Shown: one piece after another, positions 10,736 to 23,600 of the stretch
Position numbering within the stretch: the stretch's first letter is position 1
How the letters are laid out: each line of letters begins with the position of its first letter
NCBI GenBank assembly: GCA_020152595.1
Contig: JAIGNY010000126.1
Span: 203,501-267,500 of the forward strand
Direction of reading: 5' to 3'
Source of the DNA: Chiridota heheva
Taxonomy: Eukaryota > Echinodermata > Holothuroidea > Apodida > Chiridotidae
DNA: 64,000 nucleotides
Made by a program: the position numbers and the translations under genes
Notes under the pieces: generated by a model
Seen by the model: only the letters and a program-made list of their open reading frames with translations
Databases searched by the model: none
Told to the model about the DNA's origin: nothing

Positions 10736-11100
10736 CGTTTTGCTGTCTGTTAGGCGGGACAATGTCAATGAATGCAGCAAAGTGAGTTTAAAAAGCAAAA
10801 AGACGGGCGAAATTTTGATCATTTGTTATTCCGGATTTGTTCATGGCACGATCGGAGACAGCTTAGCTGCATGCAGTAAGGCTGGGGCAATGTCAATACA
10901 TGCAGGAAATGAATTCTATATAGCAAAGGACGCGAGAAATTTTGAATTTTGTTTTTATTTTGGATGATCATGGTTCTTTGGAGACAGTCTGCAGGGCAAC
11001 CAGGCTGGGAAAATCGGCCTCTTTTGGAAAGGTAATGCCTTTTTTTATATATACATATAATAGCATGATCTAAGAAATAATGATTTATTATATTTATCAA
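10736..11100 (+). repeat. duplicate of part of block XY
   Basis: The landmarks caatgaatgcag, gaaattttga, atttgttattc(t/c)ggattt, ggaaaatc(a/g)(a/g)cctctt and gatctaagaaa(g/t)aatga recur from 8,350-8,530. Part of the pattern is present twice within this interval (near 10,755 and near 10,890). Confidence 0.6.
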
Positions 11101-11309
11101 TGGTTTTTATAAATGAAACTTGAAAAATATGTAGGCCTAAGTGTTATTTTTCTAAAAACCATTGGATATGTTAGAAAAGTATACCGAATCTAGTACTATA
11201 ATTTACTACCTGAAGAAAGTTTGAGCAAAAATAAATTTCTTTAAAATACCTTAACAATTGTTGACAATGACATTATACAGTTCACTTATTACACCAGTCA
11301 TTTTCAGCT

Positions 11310-13030
11310 TGATTCGAAGAATAGTAGAGCTATTCTACTACCTCCTGCGTCGGCGTGGGCGTCCGGTAAAGTTTTGGTTCAAGTTTTGTTTTAAGTTTTC
11401 ATAACTTAAGTTATGAATGGTGTACATTCATGTTACTTGGCATATGGGTAGATAACATGGGTACTGATCAAATGAGCATGATTGGAGGGTTGTGTGTGCA
11501 TAACAATTAGCTTATTTGCATAAGAATAAAAATGTTAAACGTTTTGGTTAAAGTTTTTTGTTAGAAGATTTTGTTAAAGTTTTCATAACTTATGAATGGT
11601 GTACATTCATGTAACTAGGCATAGGGTAGAGGACATAGGTACTACTAAAATAAGCATGATTGGGGGGTTGCGTGTGCATACTAATCAGCTTATTTGCATA
11701 ACAACGAAACTATTTGTATCCATGTTATATCTTTGATTAAAGTGGGAGTGGGGATTTTGTTTGCACAAATGATCATACATGTGAAGAGCATTGTCTACAC
11801 TTAATGGTAACTTAATGTAATGTGCATGTAATTAGCTTGTTTGCATAACAATAGACTTTCGCATAAAATATTTAACCTTAGATAATAACTTGGTACTTGT
11901 TACAGGGATACAGAACATGGCACTGTTCAAATGAACATGATTTAAGGTTGTGTGTGCATACTAATTATCTTATTTGCATAACAATGCAGATATTTGTCAA
12001 ATTAAAGTTTTGGTCAAAAGTTTTTGGTTAAAGTTTTTATAACTTATGTTATGAACGGTGTACATTCATGTAACTTGGCTTAAGGGAACAGTTCAAGTGA
12101 CCATGATTAGGGGTTGTGTGCATACTAATTAGCTTATTTGCATAACAATGAAAATATTTGTATCTGGGATATCTCTTAAATTAAAGTGGATGTGGGGATT
12201 TTGTTTGCACAAATGATCATATATGTGAAGTGCATTGTCTACACTTAATGCTGAGGTGAAATGTGCGTTTTAATTAGGTTTCTTGCATAACAATAGACTT
12301 TCGTACAAAATGTTTATCATTTATGAGCACATAACTTAAGTTATGAATGGTGTACATTCATGTAACGTGGCACATGGGTAGAGGACATGGGTACTGTTAA
12401 AAAAAGCATGACTTAAGGTTGTATGTGCATATTAATTAGGTTATTTGCATAACAATAGACTTTCGTACAAAATGTTTAACATTCATTAGCACATAACTTA
12501 AGTTATGAATGGTGTACATTCATGTAACGTGGCACATGGGTAAAGGACATGGGTACTGTTCAAATAAGCATGATTGAGGGTTGCGTGTGCATACTAATTG
12601 ACTTATTTGCATAACAATACAAATATTTGTATCTATGATATCTCTTAAATTAAAGTGGAAGTGGAGATTTGTTTTACACAAATGATCATATATGTGAAGA
12701 GCATTGTCTACACTCAATGGTGAGGTATAGTGTGCATATTAATTAGGTGATTTGCATAACAATAGACTTGGGTACAAAAAAATAAGCTGAGATAATAACT
12801 TGCTATTTGGTTCAGTGGTAGAGGGCATTGGTACTATTCATTGAGCATAATTGGAGGATTGTGTGTGCATAATAATTAGCCTATTTGCATAGCAATGAAA
12901 ATATTTGTATATGTTGTATCTCTTGAATTAAAGTGGGTATGATGATTTTGCTTAAACAAATGATCATACAGTATATGTGAAGAGCATTTTTCACACTTAT
13001 TGGTGAGGTATAGTGTGCATTTGCTGCAAT
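11310..13030 (+). repeat. irregular 140-180 bp repeat field with octamer motifs
   Basis: About ten copies of a block of the type gtgtgcatactaattagctt followed by atttgcataacaat start near 11,490, 11,670, 11,825, 11,950, 12,115, 12,255, 12,425, 12,590, 12,735 and 12,870. The co-repeated block ttatgaatggtgtacattca occurs near 11,411, 11,590, 12,050, 12,340 and 12,503. The field starts with a gtagagctattctac near-palindrome at about 11,322. No coding potential was recognised. Confidence 0.75.
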
Positions 13031-13339
13031 ACGTTTGACCGGAGATCAAAAATATATGGCTTATGGCTTACTAACTTCACATTTCTAGTTTTGTTATGAT
13101 ATTGACATTCCTGACATGAATAGAATTAAAAATGTTTGTATTCTCATGAACAAAGAAGCAAATACAAGTGTCCTCGCTTCTAAAGAATGTTCAATTAGGG
13201 GTTTGGGGAATATAAACAATAAACAGAATGTGGGATAGAAGATGACATGATGATAAAGTAGCTGAAGGAATTAGGATGAGGTCATGTGGGACAGGGTGGA
13301 ATTGTATGTTATGGCAGGGTGCGGTGGGATGTTGGTCAT

Positions 13340-13490
13340 GATATGTTGGCATGTTAGACATGGTGGATTGGCATGTAGAACAGGGTGGGTTGGCATGTGG
13401 AACAGGATGAGTTGGCATGTGGAACAGGGTGGGTTGGCATGTGGAACAGGGTGGGTCGACATGTGGGACAGGGCGGAATGACATGTGGTG
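13340..13490 (+). repeat. 22-bp minisatellite (ggcatgtggaacagggtggg)
   Basis: Six to seven head-to-tail 22-bp units are present, ggcatgt(g/a)gaacagggtggg plus tt. The wording resembles the larger minisatellite field at 16.3-20.0 kb. Confidence 0.8.
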
Positions 13491-14394
13491 GGATGTCATC
13501 TGGATTTTAGTTGTGATGGCATATGGGTCATGCAAGTGGTGAAATGACATACAGTATCTGGTTTTCAGGTGTGATTGCATGGAGAATAGGCGTGGGATGA
13601 CATTTGGGACAGGTTGGAATGGAATGTGGGACAGTCTGGAATATGCATTATTATAGCGGTAAGGGGATTTGTATCGTTTCCAATGTCTAGTTTGTCATAC
13701 CTTAAGCAATATTGTTTCGCATAATTTTGCTTTAATGTTATTGTACATTTTTTATGCTGCTTGACTTTGCTTGACATATATTTTCTTAAATTGGAAGTTG
13801 TATTACAATCCAAGATGTAGTTCTGGGAATGTGTAGGGGCTTAAGGAGTGTGCAGCTTGACATTGACATTGACAAGTCAGGGCCTCTCCTTTCTTTGTTA
13901 TTCAATTGATAGAACTAAAAGAGGTGTTGTAGTTATAAAGACTGCTAGGTTTTACATGTTTTCTTAGTTACTTTAATTTTTTTGGCTTAAAATATCTTGG
14001 AATATCTTAAAATATCTTGAAATATTTTGAAGCTTGTAGTGCAAATGAAAATGTAAGTGCATCTTTCAAAGCTCAAGTAATTTAAAATCATCTGCTCCTG
14101 CTACCCTATTTCTGTATATACTTCCCTCTATAAGCCCAATCTCTACACAAGCTTTGAATAGTCAAGCATACTGTCCTTCCGACAGTCCTAGTTTTGTTTT
14201 TTTGTTTTTTTATATATGAAAGAAGCCTTTGAAGGAAAAATGGTGAAGAAAGCATTCAAAAATTTGATTCTGTTAAGGAAATTTATTAATTTAAAGTTTG
14301 GTATCATTTAGAAACGACTGATATCAGACTTGCTGTGACGTCACAGCCTCAGATTCCTCAAAGTCTTTATGTTCTCTATCATATTTTGTCATGC

Positions 14395-14715
14395 AATTTT
14401 GTGGCTTAAAAACCATTGTATATGTAAGGAAAGTAGTAAAACAGAATCTTGAGAGGGTAGTTATAATTTAACACCTGAACAAAGTTCGAGAAAAAATAAT
14501 TCAAATAGCAAAAACGTTCAATCAATTTTCTTTATAACACATTAACAATTGTTGATAATGTGAGGATAAAGACCCCAACCTTCTATGAAACGAAACTTAG
14601 TTTAATGACGGCTCCACAGCTGCAGGCCGTGCTACAAATTCACAACAAAGAGATACAAGCACAAATGAACGAGGAACAAGCGCGGACAAACTTATAACAC
14701 CAGTCATTTCTACAT
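14395..14715 (+). repeat. direct duplicate of 11,145-11,310
   Basis: The landmarks taaaaaccattg(g/t)atatgt, acctgaa(g/c)aaagtt, ttaacaattgttga(c/t)aatg and acaccagtcattt occur in the same order. A roughly 140-bp insertion (about 14,560-14,695) separates the last two here. Confidence 0.6.
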
Positions 14716-14854
14716 AGATAAAACAGAGCCTTTAACTTGAATATCTCCTTAACCGAATAAGATATTGAAGTAGTTTTTTCACCATTTTGTTTCTCTTTAC
14801 TTCCTCTTTCATGTAAAATAAACTTGCTTGACAACTGAACTAATCCTTTAAAGT

Positions 14855-15893
14855 CCGGTCTATATACACACAGTAAAAGTGTATGGGAAGTATGGTGCAT
14901 TATGGGAACATGCATCAAATTAAATGAATTCAAATTTAAAATCTTTAATTTTAAAAAAGTGAGCCCTTCGAATTACTCTCTGACTGTTTCTCTGCCTCTA
15001 CCTGCCCACAAAAAAACAAGTATTGATTAAAGATCTATGGACAGGTGTCATATAACAACAACATCAAGCATGAAAATAACCAAAAAAAGTAACATATTCG
15101 GTTAAAAAAGCAACCATTTTACTGCTGCATTTTGAATTTTCAGGCCTTATTATGATAAGTTCTCTTATCCGGCTGCCCTCCCCCCCCCCTCCCTCCCCCT
15201 GCTTCACTTGCAACATCGATCTCTCTATCAAGCATATATTTTTAACCTGTCCTCTCTACCAGAACTCCAGATCTCTTCTCTCCTCACTCTCCTCAATATC
15301 CGACCGATTAGAAGACAATTCTTCCTCAAACATCATCAACTTCTTCCGCAACAACAACCTCTTCCACCACATATAATCTCCTCCCCTTCTACACCTAACC
15401 TTATACACCACTTTCTTTTCACTTAATTTTTTCTCCCATATTCAGCTTTTCCCCTTTATCTTCCTTACATCTCCTCACTTTACACCATTATTTATTTACA
15501 CCCTCTTGGCGCATTTGACTCTGACTGTCGCGGTGCCGTTAAACATCAACAAACCAAACCAAACCTTATAATAAATTATGCAAATCGATAGAAATTGAGA
15601 CATACTATCAAGTTAACCTATTGTTTTTTAATCCTCTAACAACGTTTTAAATCTCCATCATACCTTTATTAAAATTTAGCAGGAGAAAATAGTCTTGATT
15701 TTCAGTGACTGACATTTTGGAGAGAAAGCATAACTTTAAAGATATTCAGCATTCTTATATACATCAAAATTTTGCATATATTTTAATTATATTTTATTTT
15801 TGCATATATCTTAATTAGCCATGTATCGGAAACTACGGGTGCTTTTGACATAATCAAAAGACATTCTGTTCAGCATTTAAGGATCTTTGTGCT
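14855..15893 (-). repeat. block Z, left copy of an inverted pair
   Basis: This matches the reverse complement of about 45,600-46,345 over its whole length apart from private insertions. Landmarks include gtgagcccttcgaattactc, gtaacatattcggttaaaaa, caggccttattatga and cttgattttcagtgactgac. Identity by eye is about 80%. The left copy carries a LINE (15,156-15,565) and is interrupted after 15,893 by a SINE. The right copy carries a (TA)n expansion. Confidence 0.8.
15156..15565 (+). mobile_element. 5'-truncated LINE, ORF2 C-terminus and 3' tail
   Basis: The insertion is bounded by comparison with the empty right copy of block Z at about 46.05 kb. It is flanked by imperfect 10-11 bp duplications (ccttattatga at 15,145-15,155, ccttataata at 15,564-15,573). 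The plus strand encodes a CX2CX7HX4C zinc knuckle (CFTCNIDLSIKHIFLTC) followed by a variable tail to a stop at about 15,376. This is the usual end of ORF2 in Jockey/I/CR1-like LINEs. A short 3' UTR ends in cgttaaacatcaacaaacc, a common LINE tail style. It is 5'-truncated, so inactive. Confidence 0.75.
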
Positions 15894-15898
15894 ACCTA

Positions 15899-16150
15899 CT
15901 GTGGTGTAGCGGTTATCATACCTGTCTACAGACCACGAGGCCCCGGGTTCAAGCCTGGGGTGGGTAGACACGCCAGTGCACCACAACTGGTTATCAAAGG
16001 CCGTGGACATTGACTTGGTTGTCGATGTTATGTCTGTCCGTACGTCGTACCTGTGTTCTCGTCCGGGTCGTATTAAGCGTTTCGTGATAGCATTTGTACT
16101 ATCATAACCGAATACGCAGGCGACGACCCCGTCATTGTAATTGTGTGTTC
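15899..16150 (+). mobile_element. tRNA-derived SINE, copy 2
   Basis: This is the same family as 1,933-2,187. The A box tagcggttatca is at 15,907-15,918 and the B box ggttcaagcct at 15,946-15,956. The ends agree with copy 1 near gtaattgtgtgttc, and a short (CT)n follows at 16,160-16,171. It sits directly at the end of block Z, where the right copy of Z shows no such insertion. Confidence 0.85.
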
Positions 16151-16329
16151 AACTGTCAACTCTCTCTCTCTCAATACAACATCTCTATCTGTTCATATAC
16201 ACCATCTAAATCAGGTATTTGTTCTTTAAGACATCATGCTAAGATCCGACATGCTATTAATCATAGTTTTTATCATTAGTATTTTTGCTGTTGAAAATCT
16301 TCGTAGGTTCTTTAATATGGAATGTAGAA

Positions 16330-18235
16330 TGCAGTGACATGTCGGTATCAGGTCATAGATGGTGGGATGGCATGTGGATCACAGGTGGGGTGGCATGCGG
16401 ATCATAGGTGGGATGGCATGTGTATATCATAGGTGGAGTGGCATGTGGATCATAGGTGGAATGGCATATGGGACGTAGCTGAGATGGCATGTGGGTAATA
16501 GGCGGAATGGCATATGAGGCGTAGCTGAGATGACTCGTAGGTCATAGATGGAATGGTATGTGCGTCATAGATGGGATGGCATATGAATACAGTTCGGGGG
16601 GACGGTATTGGACAAAGGGTGGGTTTGTGTATAAGAAATTGTGTGATATAATGTGCGACATAAGGTAGAATGGCATATGGTACATATAATGTGATGGCAC
16701 ACATGATACATCACATTGGACACGTGATGGGAGGGAAAGTTGGGTGGTCTATATGGTTCATAAGATGGTATGGCATATGGGGCATTGGGTGGGACGTTAT
16801 ATGGGAATTAATTGGGATGAAAGATAAAGAGTGGGATTGCATATAATGGAATATCATATGGGACATCGCGTGAGTTGGTATATGGGACGAAGTGGGATGG
16901 CATGTGTGAGATGGTGGATATGATGGCGAACATGTAGAAAACAGGGTGGGTTCTGAGGCACCGCATTGTATGGAAAATGGATGGGATGGAATGCGAGGCA
17001 GGCATTGCATGGCATATGGGAAATGGATGGGATGGAATGTAAGGCACAGTATTGTATAGCATATGGGAAATGGATGAGATGGATTGTGAGGCACAGTGTT
17101 GTATGGCATATGGGAAATGGATGAGATGGATTGTGAGGCACAGTATTGTATGGCATATGGGAAATGGATGAGATGGAATGTGATGCACAGTATTGTATGG
17201 CATATGGGAAATGGGTGAGATGGAATGTGATGCACAGTTGTGGATGGCATATGGGAAATGGATGAGTTGAAATGCAAGGCACAGTAAATGTATGGCATAT
17301 GAGGCATAAGGTGGGTTGGGTGTTACATAGATTTGAATCACGTATACGCGCATAGGAAGCGACGACATGTGTCACGTATGGTGGCTGGGAAATAGGAAAT
17401 AATAAAAGTGGGGGATGCATGATAATGGACATGGGATTGGATTGCTATACGAAAAATGGTCGAGTATAACGTGAGACAGGGTGGGGTGGTATAGTGGGTG
17501 TAATGGCGAACGTATATAAGACATTAAGTTTGCTGTCATATGGGACATAATTTGGGGTGGCGTATGGGACAAGGGTGGTATGACTTATGGCGCATAGCAT
17601 GGAATAGCATATAAGGCATAATGTGAGATGGATGGCATACAGTGCATAGGTTGAAATGCGATGTGAAGCATACTGGCATGTGGGACATGTATGTTAAGCA
17701 TAAATGGCAGATAAAGAATATTGGATAGAGGATGGGATTAAAAGAGAAAGGGTGGGATATCATGTAGAACATGAGGTGGGTTGGCATAAGAGACGTGGGG
17801 TGGCATAAAGGGGATAGTGCGCGTACGACATGGATGGCATATGGTATATAAGTTAAAATTTGACATGGAGCATGTGGGTCGTATGCTGCGAAGGAAAATA
17901 TTGGATCAAGGGTGGAATTGATTATACGACATCGGGTGGTATATCATATGGGACATATAGTGTGGAATGTCATATGATGGGACAAGGGTGAAATGTCACA
18001 TTGTGGAATGTCATTTGGAACAGTGATATGTATATGATAATGAGTTTGGCGTACACTTATGCGGCATGTGTTGGAATGGGACATATGGTGAAATGGCATA
18101 TGGGACATAGGAGTGTGTTGTCATATGGGACATAGGGTGTATTAGGGGCATATGGTGGGGATGGTATGCGGGGATTGCGTATAAGAAAGAGTTAGATACC
18201 ATTTTGGGCATTGGATATGGGATAGGGTGGCATGT
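16330..18235 (+). repeat. minisatellite field M (23-bp base unit, 47-bp higher-order)
   Basis: Degenerate units of the type ataggtgggatggcatgtgg plus atc (23 bp) fill this stretch. At 17,011-17,260 they are organised as exact 47-bp repeats: the block (g/a)gcatatggg recurs at 17,011, 17,058, 17,105, 17,152, 17,199 and 17,246. Long minus-strand frames here give Ser/His/Pro-rich peptides in all three frames and are artefacts. Confidence 0.88.
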
Positions 18236-18238
18236 GTA

Positions 18239-20035
<1,797 letters not shown>

Positions 20036-20347
20036 GTAAAAAAATTATATTTACCAAAAGATCTTGAAAAACCTTGAATTTCAAAATTTGGAAATTTTAA
20101 ATGAATGCAAAGTTGTTTCAATTCCTGTTCATTGTAGCCAGATTTTCTCATTCAAAATATTTGAGGGAAGGACCGAAAAAAGATATTTATACTCTACAAA
20201 AATATTTAAAATGCAATTAGGAAATGTTTAACATTACATATCTCCTAATTGGAATATGATATCAACTTGATTTTTGTACCAAATTGGATCTAAGAGTATG
20301 CTTTTTCAAATAAAATTTTACAAAAAACCATGGGAATATTCCTTTAG
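20036..20347. other. short AT-rich spacer
   Basis: Unique-looking AT-rich sequence between minisatellite M and the GC satellites. No feature was recognised. Confidence 0.4.
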
Positions 20348-20508
20348 GTTGCGACTTGAGCTTGCGACTTGAGCTTGCGACTTGAGCTTGCGACTTGAGG
20401 TTGCGACTTGAGGTTGCGACTTGAGGTTGCGACTTGAGGTTGTGTAATGTTGCAACTTGAGGATGCGACTTGAGGTTGCGACTTGAGGTTGCGACTTAAG
20501 TTTGCGAC
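20348..20508 (+). repeat. 12-bp tandem repeat (gcgacttgaggt)
   Basis: Roughly a dozen units of ttgcgacttgag, first with gagc and then gagg, form the left edge of the satellite complex. One disturbed unit (tgtgtaatgttgcaacttga) lies at about 20,440. Confidence 0.9.
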
Positions 20509-20629
20509 TGTCGTTTGCGACTGCCAGATGCGACTGCCGGTAGCGACTGCCGGTAGCGACTGCCGGTAGCGACTGCCGGTAGCGACTGTCATTTGCGACT
20601 GCCGGCGCGACTGCGGGCTGCGACAGCCC
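20509..20629 (+). repeat. 13-bp transition repeat (gcgactgccggta)
   Basis: Units change stepwise from gcgactgtcgttt to gcgactgccagat to gcgactgccggta (four to five copies). They then pass to gcgactgcgggct and enter the 15-bp array. The region reads as a graded transition between two repeat types. Confidence 0.85.
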
Positions 20630-23600
20630 GCTCCGAGACTGCCCGCTCCGAGACTGCCCGCTCCGAGACTGCCCGCTCCGAGACAGCCCGCTCCGAGACT
20701 GGCCGCTCCGAGACTGGCCGCTCCGAGACTGGCCGCTCCGAGACTGGCCGCCCGAGACTGGCGCTCCGAGACTGGCGCCCGAGACTGGCGCTCCGAGACT
20801 GGCCGCCCGAGACTGGCCGCCCGACTGGCCGCCCGGACTGGCCGCTCCGAGACTGGCCGCTCGAGACTGGCCGCTCCGAGACTGGCCGCTCGAGACTGGC
20901 CGCCCGAGACTGGCGCTCCGAGACTGGCCGCCGAGACTGGCCGCCCGAGACTGGCCGCTCGAGACTGGCGCTCGAGACTGGCGCTCCGGACTGGCCGCCC
21001 GAGACTGGCCGCTCCGAGACTGGCCGCCCGAGACTGGCCGCTCCGAGACTGGCCGCCCGAGACTGGCCGCCCGAGACTGGCCGCCCGAGACTGGCCGCCC
21101 GAGACTGGCCGCCTCGAGACTGGCCGCCCGAGACTGGCCGCCCGAGACTGGCCGCCCGAGACTGGCCGCTCGAGACTGGCCGCCCGAGACTGGCCGACTG
21201 GCCCGAGACTGGCCGCCCGAGACTGGCCGCTCCGAGACTGGCCGCCCGAGACTGGCCGCTCCGACTGGCCGCTCGAGACTCGGCCGCGCTCGGACTGGCC
21301 GCTCGAGACTGGCGCTCCGAGACTGGCCGCCCGAGACTGGCGCTCCGAGACTGGCCGCTCGACTGGCGCCCGAGACTGGCCGCTCCGAGACTGGCGCTCG
21401 AGACTGGCCGCTCGAGACTGGGCGCTCGAGACTGGCCGCCCGAGACTGGCCGCTCCGAGACTGGCCGCTCGAGACTGGCGCTCCGAGACTGGCCTCCGAG
21501 ACTGGCCGCCCGAGACTGGCCGCCCGAGACTGGCCGCCCGAGACTGGCCGCTCCGAGACTGGCCGCCCGAGACTGGCCGCCCGAGACTGGCGCTCGAGAC
21601 TGGCGCTCCGAGACTGGCCGCGCTCGAGACTGGCCGCCCGAGACTGGCGCCCGAGACTGGCCGCTCGAGACTGGCCGCCCGAGACTGGCCGCCCGAGACT
21701 GGCCGCTCCGAGACTGGCCGCTCGAGACTGGCCGCTCCGAGACTGGCCGCCCGAGACTGGCCGCTCCGAGACTGGCCGCCCGAGACTGGCCGCTCGAGAC
21801 TGGCCGCTCCGAGACTGGCCGCTCCGAGACTGGCCGCTCCGAGACTGGCGCTCCGGGACTGGCCGCTCGAGACTGGCCGCTCGAGACTGGCCGCTCGAGA
21901 CTGGCCGCCCGAGACTGGCCGCTCGAGACTGGCGCCCGAGACGGCCGCTCGAAGACTGGCGCTCCGAGACTGGCCGCCCGAGACTGGCCGCCCGAGACTG
22001 GCCGCTCCGAGACTGGCGCTCCGAGACTGGCCGCCCGAGACTGGCCGACCCTCGAGACTGGCCGCTCGAGACTGGCCGCTCCGAGACTGGCGCTCGAGAC
22101 TGGCCGCTCCGAGACTGGCCGCTCGAGACTGGCCGCTCCGACTGGCCGCCCGAGACTGGCCGCTCCGAGACTGGCCGCCCGAGACTGGCCGCCCGAGACT
22201 GGCCGCCCGAGACTGGCCGCCCGAGACCGGGCCGAGACTGGCCGCCCCGAGACTGGCCGCCCGAGACTGGCCGCGCTCGAGACTGGCCGCTCCGAGACTG
22301 GCCGCCCGAGACTGGCCGCCCGAGACTGGCCGCCCGAGACTGGCCGCTCGAGACTGGCGCCCGAGACTGGCCGCCGAGACCGCCCGAGACTGGCCGCCCG
22401 AGACTGGCCGCCCGAGACTGGCCGCCCGAGACTGGCCGAGACCGAGACTGGCCGCTCCGAGACTGGCCGCCCGAGACTGGCCGCCCGAGACTGGCCGCCC
22501 GAGACTGGCCGCTCCGAGACTGGCCGCTCCGAGACTGGCCGCCCGAGACTGGCCGCCGAGACTGGCCGCTCCGAGACTGGCCGCTCCGAGACTGGCCGCT
22601 CGAGACTGGCCGCTCCGAGACTGGCCGCCCGAGACTGGCCGCCCGAGACTGGCCGCCCGGAGACTGGCGCCCGAGACTGGCCGCTCCGAGACTGGGCCGA
22701 CTGGCCGCCCGAGACTGGCCGCTCCGAGACTGGCCGCTCCGAGACTGGCCGCTCCGAGACCGGCCGCCCGAGACTGGCCGCCCGAGACCGGCCGCCCGAG
22801 ACCGGCCGCTCCGAGACCGGCCGCCCGAGACCGGCCGCTCCGAGACCGGCCGCCCGAGACCGGCCGCTCCGAGACCGGCCGCTCCGAGACCGGCCGCTCC
22901 GAGACCGGCCGCCCGAGACCGGCCGCTCCGAGACCGGCCGCTCCGAGACCGGCCGCTCCGAGACCGGCCGCCCGAGACCGGCCGCTCGAGACCGGCCGCT
23001 CCGAGACCGGCCGCTCCGAGACCGGCCGCTCCGAGACCGGCCGCTCCGAGACCGGCCGCTCCGAGACCGGCCGCTCCGAGACCGGCCGCCCGAGACCGGC
23101 CGCTCCGAGACCGGCCGCCCGAGACCGGCCGCTCCGAGACCGGCCGCTCCGAGACCGGCCGCTCCGAGACCGGCCGCTCCGAGACCGGCCGCTCCGAGAC
23201 CGGCCGCTCCGAGACCGGCCGCTCCGAGACCGGCCGCTCCGAGACCGGCCGCTCCGAGACCGGCTGCCTGAGACCGGCCGCCCGAGACCGGCCGCTCCGA
23301 GACCGGCCGCTCGAGACCGGCCGCTCCGAGACCGGCCGCTCCGAGACCGGCCGCTCGAGACCGGCCGCCCGAGACCGGCCGCTCCGAGACCGGCCGCTCC
23401 GAGACCGGCCGCCCGAGACCGGCCGCTCCGAGACCGGCCGCTCCGAGACCGGCCGCCCGAGACCGGCCGCCCGAGACCGGCCGCCCGAGACCGGCCGCTC
23501 GAGACCGGCCGCTCCGAGACCGGCCGCCCGAGACCGGCCGCTCCGAGACCGGCCGCTCCGAGACCGGCCGCCCGAGACCGGCCGCTCCGAGACCGGCCGC

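Noticed and set aside
16711-17787. Ser/His/Pro-rich proteins on the minus strand of minisatellite M
   Set aside because: Present in all three frames with a 47-bp step; artefact of a repeat lacking stops.
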